In this document: piece by piece, positions 59,437 to 64,000 of the stretch
How positions within the stretch are numbered: position 1 is the stretch's first letter
Layout: each line of letters starts with the position of its first letter
DNA from: Pseudonocardia halophobica
GTDB taxonomy: Bacteria > Actinomycetota > Actinomycetes > Mycobacteriales > Pseudonocardiaceae
Assembly (NCBI RefSeq): GCF_027922425.1
Contig: NZ_BSFQ01000033.1
Location: forward strand, 19,875-83,874
DNA length: 64,000 nt
Direction of reading: 5' to 3'
The notes under the pieces: generated by a model
The model's database searches: none
The model's input: the letters and a program-made list of their open reading frames with translations, nothing else
Told to the model about the DNA's origin: nothing
Position numbers and translations under genes: made by a program

Positions 59437-60009
59437 GTGCTGAGCCTCTCCCAGGACGCCGCCGCCGACGCGCTGCTCGACCGCGACCCGCTGGCCCTGC
59501 TCACCGGCATGCTGCTCGACCAGCAGATCCCCATGGAGCGGGCGTTCGCCGCGCCTGCGGAACTGGCCCGCCGGCTCGGCACGGACACCCTCGACGCGGG
59601 GCAGATCGCCGGGTACGACCCGGAGAAGCTGGTCGAGGTCTTCGCCGAGAAGCCCGCGCTGCACCGGTACCCGCGGTCGATGGCGGGCCGCGTGCAGGCG
59701 CTGCACCAGGCGATCGTCGAGCGCTACGACGGCGACGTCACCGGCATCTGGTCCGACGCGGCCGACGGCAGGGAGCTGTTCCGCCGGCTGTCGGCGCTGC
59801 CCGGGTTCGGTACCCAGAAGGCGCAGATCTTCGTCGCACTGCTCGGCAAGCAGCGCGGGGTCACGCCGGAGGGGTGGCGCGAGGCCGCCGGCAGCTACGG
59901 CGAGGAGGGCTCGTTCCGGTCCGTGGCCGACGTCCGCGACCCCGGGTCGCTGGAGAGGGTCCGCGAGTTCAAGCAGGCGGCCAAGGCGGCGAAGAAGGCC
60001 GGGAAGTAG
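59437..60009 (+). CDS. HhH-GPD-type base excision repair protein
   Basis: A 190-residue protein of the actinobacterial HhH-GPD base-excision-repair family. LLTGMLLDQQIPMERAFAAP matches the start of the family, and LSALPGFGTQKAQIFVALLGKQ is the helix-hairpin-helix with a GxG turn. The usual catalytic Asp of HhH-GPD glycosylases is not obvious. The C-terminus is Lys/Ala-rich (KQAAKAAKKAGK) and stops with TAG inside a 12-bp repeat that goes on after the stop. GTG 59437 is the start. It is divergent from the methyltransferase/dtd operon. Confidence 0.88.
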   Translation: MLSLSQDAAADALLDRDPLALLTGMLLDQQIPMERAFAAPAELARRLGTDTLDAGQIAGYDPEKLVEVFAEKPALHRYPRSMAGRVQALHQAIVERYDGDVTGIWSDAADGRELFRRLSALPGFGTQKAQIFVALLGKQRGVTPEGWREAAGSYGEEGSFRSVADVRDPGSLERVREFKQAAKAAKKAGK

Positions 60010-60045
60010 GCGGGGAAGCAGGCGGGGGAGCAGGCGGGGAGGCAG
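59998..60045. repeat. 12-bp tandem repeat across the HhH-GPD stop codon
   Basis: Four copies of a GCSGGGRAGYAG-like 12-mer start at 59998 and repeat every 12 bp. In the HhH-GPD reading frame each would encode Ala-Gly-Lys/Glu/Arg-Gln, but the first copy has TAG instead of CAG and supplies the stop codon. Confidence 0.85.
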
Positions 60046-60097
60046 CGGACCGCGGAGTGCGGCGCGGGACACGCCCCGCACCGTGATCGACCCGCAG

Positions 60098-60103
60098 TAG
60101 CAT
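60098..60103 (+). promoter_or_regulatory. -10-like hexamer for a leaderless ArsR mRNA
   Basis: TAGCAT lies 7 nt before GTG 60111; there is no ribosome-binding site. Confidence 0.5.
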
Positions 60104-60110
60104 CGACCCC

Positions 60111-60545
60111 GTGCACAAGGTCCCGACCGACCGCCGCGAGATGCGGGTCATCGACCCGGATCAGGTGTGCGACGCGACGGCCGTGCTCGCCGACACCGAG
60201 CAGGTCCAACACGCGGCCACCGTCCTCGACGCGCTCGGTGAGGTGAACCGGCTCTCGATCCTGCTGGCGCTGCAGCACGCCGGCGACCTCTGCGTGTCCG
60301 ACCTCGCGGTCGCCGTCGGGATGAGCGACAGCGCGGTCTCGCACGCGCTGCGACTGCTGCGCGCGCACGGCATGGTCACCGCGCACCGGGAGGGCAGGCT
60401 GGTGCGCTACCGCATCTCGGGCGGGCTGGCGAAGCGGCTGCTCGAGGTCGTGTCCGAGGAGGCCGTCGGGCCGGTGCGGCTGCACGCCCACGGTGCGCAC
60501 GACGAGTCCGAGGGCGCCGGTCCCGAGCCCGGGCGGGCGGGCTGA
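60111..60545 (+). CDS. ArsR/SmtB-family metal-sensing repressor
   Basis: A 144-residue winged-helix regulator: LDALGEVNRLSILLALQHAGDLCVSDLAVAVGMSDSAVSHALRLLRAHGMVTAHREGRLVRYRI. A Cys lies in the alpha-3 position (DLCVSDLA). The C-terminal RLHAHGAHDESEG has three His residues and acids that resemble the alpha-5/C-terminal metal site of NmtR/SmtB-type nickel or zinc sensors. The N-terminus also has a His and a Cys (VCDATAV). No metal transporter is next to it, so its target is elsewhere or the gene is autoregulated. Confidence 0.9.
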   Translation: MHKVPTDRREMRVIDPDQVCDATAVLADTEQVQHAATVLDALGEVNRLSILLALQHAGDLCVSDLAVAVGMSDSAVSHALRLLRAHGMVTAHREGRLVRYRISGGLAKRLLEVVSEEAVGPVRLHAHGAHDESEGAGPEPGRAG

Positions 60546-60712
60546 CCCGGTCGAGCGGTCACTGCTCGAGCACCGCCCGATCGGGGCAGGTCGGGCATCG
60601 CCTGTGGGCCGACGGGGTGGTCCGTCCCGGGAGTGTTGCGCAACGCAATCCGCTGCCGGGTCGACGCGCGTACCGTCGGGGCGAGTGACACGATGGGGAA
60701 GGAGGTGGTCCG

Positions 60713-61054
60713 GTGACGACCGAACCCAGTCGCTCGACGGGACGGGACTCCGATCCCGTGCTCATCACGGATGCGCAGCGCTCCTACGAGGAGGAGCTCG
60801 CCACCCGGAAGCGACGCTACAAGATCATGATGGGGATGCGCATCCCGTTCATGATCCTCGCCGCCGTCTTCTACCACATCCCGTGGCTCGCGGTCACGCT
60901 GCTGGTCATCTCGATCCCGCTGCCGTGGATCGCGGTGCTCATCGCGAACGACCGGCTGCCGCTGAAGACGGAGAAGGTCAACCGGTACCGGGGCGAGCGG
61001 CTCGAGCTGGAGTCGAAGGAACACCCGGTCATCGAGAGCGGCAACAGCACCTGA
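60713..61054 (+). CDS. DUF3099 membrane protein
   Basis: A 113-residue protein of the actinobacterial DUF3099 family: PVLITDAQRSYEEELATRKRRYKIMMGMRIPFMILAAVFYHIPWLAVTLLVISIPLPWIAVLIANDR. Two membrane helices (about residues 43-60 and 63-80) are followed by a charged tail. GTG 60713 has a strong AAGGAGG site 6-8 nt upstream. In mycobacteria, homologues of DUF3099 and DUF3039 lie next to sigB (from memory), and here both lie within 10 kb of sigB. Function unknown. Confidence 0.92.
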   Translation: MTTEPSRSTGRDSDPVLITDAQRSYEEELATRKRRYKIMMGMRIPFMILAAVFYHIPWLAVTLLVISIPLPWIAVLIANDRLPLKTEKVNRYRGERLELESKEHPVIESGNST

Positions 61055-61066
61055 GCAGCCCGCCGC

Positions 61067-61978
61067 TCAGTTGGCGAGCTGCACGGCGACCTCAGCGGCG
61101 AGGCGGGCGTTCGCGCGGACCAGCGCGACGTTGGCGGCCAGGCTGGCGCCGTCGCTGGCCGCGTGGAAGTGCTCCAGGAGCGCGGGCGTCACGTCCTTGC
61201 CGGTGATCCCGCGCTCCGCGACCAGCCGCAGGCCGTCGGCGAGCAGGCGTTCGTGCAGGGCGGCGTCGAGCTCGTCGGCCTCGGGAACGGGCTGCGCGAG
61301 CAGCATCCCGGATCCGGGGCCGAGCACGGTGTGCGCCCGCCAGGCCGCTGCGGCCTCGGCGGCGGACTCGACCCGCCAGGGGACGGGGAAGCCGGCGTCG
61401 CGCCGGTAGAAGCCGGGGAAGCGGTCGGTGCGGTAGCCCAGGACCGGCACCGACGAGGTCTCCAGCACCTCCAGGGTGGCCCCGACGTCGAGGATCGACT
61501 TCACCCCCGCGGACACCACCAGCACGGGCGTCACGGCGAGGGCGGGCAGGTCCGCGGACACGTCCCAGGTCTCGCGGGCGTCGCGGTGCACCCCGCCGAG
61601 CCCGCCGGTGGCGAAGACCCGGACCCCGGCCAGGGCGGCGAGCCGGGCGGTCGCGGCGACGGTCGTCGCGCCGGAGCCGCCCAGCCCGGCGGCGACGCCC
61701 AGGTCCCGCACCGACAGCTTCTCCAGCCCGCCGGCGCACACCCGGTCCAGCTCGGGAGCCTCCAGACCGACGTGCGGGCGCCCGTCGAGCACCGCGATCG
61801 TCGCCGGCACGGCCCCCGCGGCACGCACCTCGGCCTCGAGCTCGTCGGCCACCTCGCGGTTGCGGGGTGCGGGCAGCCCGTGCGCCAGGAGCGTGCTCTC
61901 CAACGCGACCACGGCACCCCCCGATCCCAGTGCGGCGCGGACGGCGGGTGAGAGCACGAGGTCGGGCACGTGGGGCAT
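61067..61978 (-). CDS. psuG: Pseudouridine-5'-phosphate glycosidase
   Basis: A 303-residue enzyme that splits pseudouridine 5'-phosphate into uracil and ribose 5-phosphate. VLSPAVRAALGSGGAVVALESTLLAHGLP has the conserved ESTLLAHG, and GLEKLSVRDLG carries the catalytic-site Lys. FATGGLGGVHRDARETWDVSADL and SAGVKSILDVGATLEVLETSSVPVLGYRTDRFPGFY also match the family. No psuK kinase is adjacent. ATG 61978 or 61981 is possible; both start sites overlap the divergent DUF3039 start region by a few bases, which leaves no separate promoter space. Confidence 0.95.
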   Translation of the reverse strand: MPHVPDLVLSPAVRAALGSGGAVVALESTLLAHGLPAPRNREVADELEAEVRAAGAVPATIAVLDGRPHVGLEAPELDRVCAGGLEKLSVRDLGVAAGLGGSGATTVAATARLAALAGVRVFATGGLGGVHRDARETWDVSADLPALAVTPVLVVSAGVKSILDVGATLEVLETSSVPVLGYRTDRFPGFYRRDAGFPVPWRVESAAEAAAAWRAHTVLGPGSGMLLAQPVPEADELDAALHERLLADGLRLVAERGITGKDVTPALLEHFHAASDGASLAANVALVRANARLAAEVAVQLAN

Positions 61979-61988
61979 CATGGAGCAC

Positions 61989-62240
61989 ATGCCCACCCAG
62001 ACGCTGCCCGACGTCGAGACCCGGCCCCAGGGGACCGACTCGACCGGCTCGGACGAGCCGAAGATGTTCCACTACGTGAAGAAGTCCAAGATTGCCGAGA
62101 GCGCGGTCCTGGGCAACATGGTGGAGGCGCTGTGCGGGGAGCGGTTCCCGGTCACGCGTTCGCCCAAGCCGGGCTCGCCGGTGTGCCCGGACTGCAAGAA
62201 GATCTACGAGGGCCTGCCCAAGGGCGACGGGGGCGAGTGA
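61989..62240 (+). CDS. DUF3039 protein
   Basis: An 83-residue actinobacterial protein with HYVKKSKIAESAVLGNMVEALCGERFPV, then SPVCPDCKKIYEGLP. The Cys of ALCGE and the CPDC pair, with the His of FHYVKK, could bind zinc. It resembles the family encoded near sigB in mycobacteria. ATG 61989 is chosen; ATG 61980 would add three residues. It is divergent from psuG with almost touching starts. Function unknown. Confidence 0.92.
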   Translation: MPTQTLPDVETRPQGTDSTGSDEPKMFHYVKKSKIAESAVLGNMVEALCGERFPVTRSPKPGSPVCPDCKKIYEGLPKGDGGE

Positions 62241-62256
62241 CCGCCCGCGGCGCGGC

Positions 62257-62913
62257 CTAAGGAACCACGGGCAGGAGCCCGGCGAGGATCCTGCGGAGCG
62301 CGGTCGGCAGCGGGTCGCCGCCGGCCGGCCCCGGGTCGAGCGCGGCCAGGTGGGGATGGTTCCCCTGCGCCACGACGTGGGCCGCGAACCGGGCGCTGCG
62401 CCTCGCGTCCACGGGGGAGGCCTCGGCCTGCGCGGCCGCGGCCACCACGGCCTGGAGCATGGCCAGGGCGACCAGCTTGTCGCCGTCGGGCGCGGGGTGG
62501 TCGGCGAGCACGGCGAGGACGTGCTCGGTGAGGTCGAGCCCGCGCGGGCCGGCCACGGGCCGGGTGAGCACCAGCCCGGGCAGCCAGGGGTGCCGGCGGT
62601 GGATCTCCCGCGCCTGCAGGCCGACGTCGACCAGGTCGTCGAGCCACGCGCCGGTCGGGGCGCCGAGCCGGTACTCGCCCGCGACGTGGTCGGCCATGAG
62701 GTCCAGCAGGTCCTCGCGGGTCTCGACGTACCGGTAGAGCGAGCCCGCGCCGGTGCCCAGCTCGGCGGCGACATGGCGCATCGACACGCCCGCGAGCCCG
62801 TCGCGGTCCGCCACCCGCACGGCCGCCTCGGTGATCTCGGCCCGGCTGCGGCCCGCCGGCCGCCCGACGCCGGAGCCCTCCGGGCGCATCCAGATCAGGT
62901 CCGGCGACGGCAT
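62257..62913 (-). CDS. TetR/AcrR-family transcriptional regulator
   Basis: A 218-residue repressor. The N-terminal helix-turn-helix is GRSRAEITEAAVRVADRDGLAGVSMRHVAAELGTGAGSLYRYVETREDLLDLMADHV, and the remaining helices form a ligand-binding domain of the TetR_C type (HPWLPGLVLTRPVAGPRGLDL). ATG 62913 starts MPSPDLIWMRPEG. It follows the hrpB gene on the same strand after 44 bp and is convergent with DUF3039. Its target is not evident. Confidence 0.92.
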   Translation of the reverse strand: MPSPDLIWMRPEGSGVGRPAGRSRAEITEAAVRVADRDGLAGVSMRHVAAELGTGAGSLYRYVETREDLLDLMADHVAGEYRLGAPTGAWLDDLVDVGLQAREIHRRHPWLPGLVLTRPVAGPRGLDLTEHVLAVLADHPAPDGDKLVALAMLQAVVAAAAQAEASPVDARRSARFAAHVVAQGNHPHLAALDPGPAGGDPLPTALRRILAGLLPVVP

Positions 62914-62957
62914 GCGCACCTCCTTCGCGAACAGCGTACGCACTGCAGGTCCGCGTC

Positions 62958-64000
62958 CTACTCCGCCGGCCGGTTCCGGCCCGTGCGCCGCGTGGGCGTG
63001 GCCGCGCGCGGGTCCTCCGGCCAGTGGTGCTTCGGATAGCGGCCGCGCAGCTCGGCGCGGACCTGCGGATACCCGGTGTCCCAGAAGGACTCCAGGTCGT
63101 CGGTCACGGCGGCGGGCCGTCCGGCGGGGGAGAGCAGGTGCAGCAGGACGGGGACCCCGGCGATCCGCGGCGTGGCCGTCCACCCGAAGGCCTCCTGCAC
63201 CCGGACGGGCAGGACCGGGCGGTCGCCGGAGTAGTCCACGGCGATCCGCGACCCGCTCGGCACGGTGATCCGCTCCGGGGCGAGCTCGTCGACCCGGCCC
63301 GCGAGCGGCCAGCCGACCAGGCCGCGCAGGGCCGCCCCGGCGTCGACGGCGGCGAGATCGGCGCGGCGCCGCGCGGACGCCAGCGGCGCCGCGAGCCAGC
63401 CCGCCGGGTCGGCGGCCCCGGCCAGCAGGTCCTCCTCGGCGACGCCCGGCCAGTCGCCGCCGAGGGTGCGGTGCAGGAAGGCGAGCCGTGCGCGCAACGC
63501 CCGGTCCGCGGCCGACCAGCGCAGCAGGCCCGTGCCCTCGGCGCGGAGCCCGGCGACCAGCGCCTCGCGGACGAGGGCCGGGTCGGGATCGCGCAGCGCA
63601 CGCTCCTCCAGCACGATCGCGCCGAGCCGGCGGACCCGCCGGGCGCGGACGTCGCCGTCGGTCCACGCGACCTCCTCGGCCTCGGTGAGCAGCGTCGCGG
63701 CCACCTCCTCGGCGAGCGCCCGGTCGGCGGCCGCGGCCAGCCGCACCCGCCCGTGCACCGCGCCGGGCGTGCGGTCCGCGACCGCGACGGCGAGCCACTC
63801 CTGCGCGCCCAGCTCGGCGTCGGCGACCTCGACGGCCGTGCCGCCCGCCATGAGGAACACCGGCGCCTCCCCGGACCGCCGTCGTGCGATCCGCTCCGGA
63901 TGGGCCAGGCCCGCCACCAGTGCGGCCTCCCCGCGTCCGGCGCCGCGGGCCGCCCGCGCCCCGGGGACGAGCCGGGCGAGCCGCTCCGCCTCGGCCCGCC
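62958..64000 (-). CDS. hrpB: ATP-dependent helicase HrpB, C-terminal part (5' end outside window)
   Basis: About 347 residues of the C-terminal region are present; the frame stays open to the window edge, so the DEAH helicase core lies beyond 64000. The visible part shows HPERIARRR, the family middle domain, and the HrpB C-terminal hallmark PVLPVRVQEAFGWTATPRIAGVPVLLHLLSPAGRPAAVTDDLESFWDTGYPQVRAELRGRYPKHHWPEDP. HrpB is a DEAH/RHA-type RNA helicase of largely unknown role in bacteria. The end TPTRRTGRNRPAE is basic. Confidence 0.93.
   Translation of the reverse strand, partial: RAEAERLARLVPGARAARGAGRGEAALVAGLAHPERIARRRSGEAPVFLMAGGTAVEVADAELGAQEWLAVAVADRTPGAVHGRVRLAAAADRALAEEVAATLLTEAEEVAWTDGDVRARRVRRLGAIVLEERALRDPDPALVREALVAGLRAEGTGLLRWSAADRALRARLAFLHRTLGGDWPGVAEEDLLAGAADPAGWLAAPLASARRRADLAAVDAGAALRGLVGWPLAGRVDELAPERITVPSGSRIAVDYSGDRPVLPVRVQEAFGWTATPRIAGVPVLLHLLSPAGRPAAVTDDLESFWDTGYPQVRAELRGRYPKHHWPEDPRAATPTRRTGRNRPAE

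Overview
The window comes from a chromosome of about 73% GC with heavy GTG use as a start codon, many 4-bp start/stop overlaps and actinobacterial families (SigB, DUF3039, DUF3099, DUF3152, SARP/BTAD, PucR, HhH-GPD and Nei2-type glycosylases). A member of the Pseudonocardiaceae, possibly Pseudonocardia, is my best guess from gene content; nothing in the window proves the genus. I see no rRNA, tRNA, insertion sequence, prophage or CRISPR array. The text is gene-dense, and the longest stretch without a gene is about 300 bp.

Layout. 1-7.4 kb: end of an alpha/beta hydrolase, LLM flavin oxidoreductase and MarR regulator (one overlapping + operon), then on the - strand a double-length class III CoA-transferase, an acyl-CoA synthetase and a saccharopine-dehydrogenase-like enoyl reductase. 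7.5-11.5 kb: zwf, a maleylpyruvate-isomerase-fold protein, a Nei2-like glycosylase and a STAS protein. 11.5-14.6 kb: a tight three-gene operon (acyl-CoA dehydrogenase homologue, PIG-L/NodS-type fusion, family 2 glycosyltransferase) that looks like an uncharacterised glycoconjugate pathway. 14.7-21.2 kb: flavin monooxygenase with its reductase, aldo/keto reductase, orphan betaine-type binding lipoprotein, quinone oxidoreductase. 21.2-27.5 kb: a SARP-response-regulator, a 1051-residue hybrid kinase and an NCS1 permease with a Cys-rich tail, apparently one sensing and transport unit.

27.5-30 kb: two small membrane proteins and an MFS transporter. 30-41.4 kb: a catabolic cluster probably for a cyclitol or rare sugar: IolE-like isomerase, SDR, PhyH-type dioxygenase, LacI regulator with a clear operator, two Gfo/Idh dehydrogenases, a ribose-type ABC importer, a (beta/alpha)8 aldolase-like protein and a GntR/HutC regulator with a perfect 10-bp inverted repeat. 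41.4-43.6 kb: second LLM oxidoreductase, a 57-residue protein and a DUF3152 metzincin-like lipoprotein. 43.7-51.5 kb: five-gene Liv-type ABC importer, divergent PucR regulator, phosphonatase-like HAD hydrolase, flavin reductase. 51.8-57.4 kb: sigB behind an ECF-type promoter, then a polyhydroxyalkanoate locus (PhaC, a second PhaC-like hydrolase, XRE regulator, phasin). 57.5-64 kb: dtd, methyltransferase, HhH-GPD protein, ArsR, DUF3099, psuG, DUF3039, TetR and the 3' part of hrpB.

Several single genes lack a Shine-Dalgarno sequence and instead carry a -10-like hexamer 6-7 nt before the start codon, which suggests leaderless transcripts. The most unusual signals are the PIG-L/NodS operon with its in-frame 15-bp minisatellite, the permease/kinase/SARP-REC unit, three 41-bp-spaced palindromes at 34.3 kb, the overlapping hairpins before pucR, and a Nei2-like glycosylase whose catalytic Pro2 is replaced by Ala.
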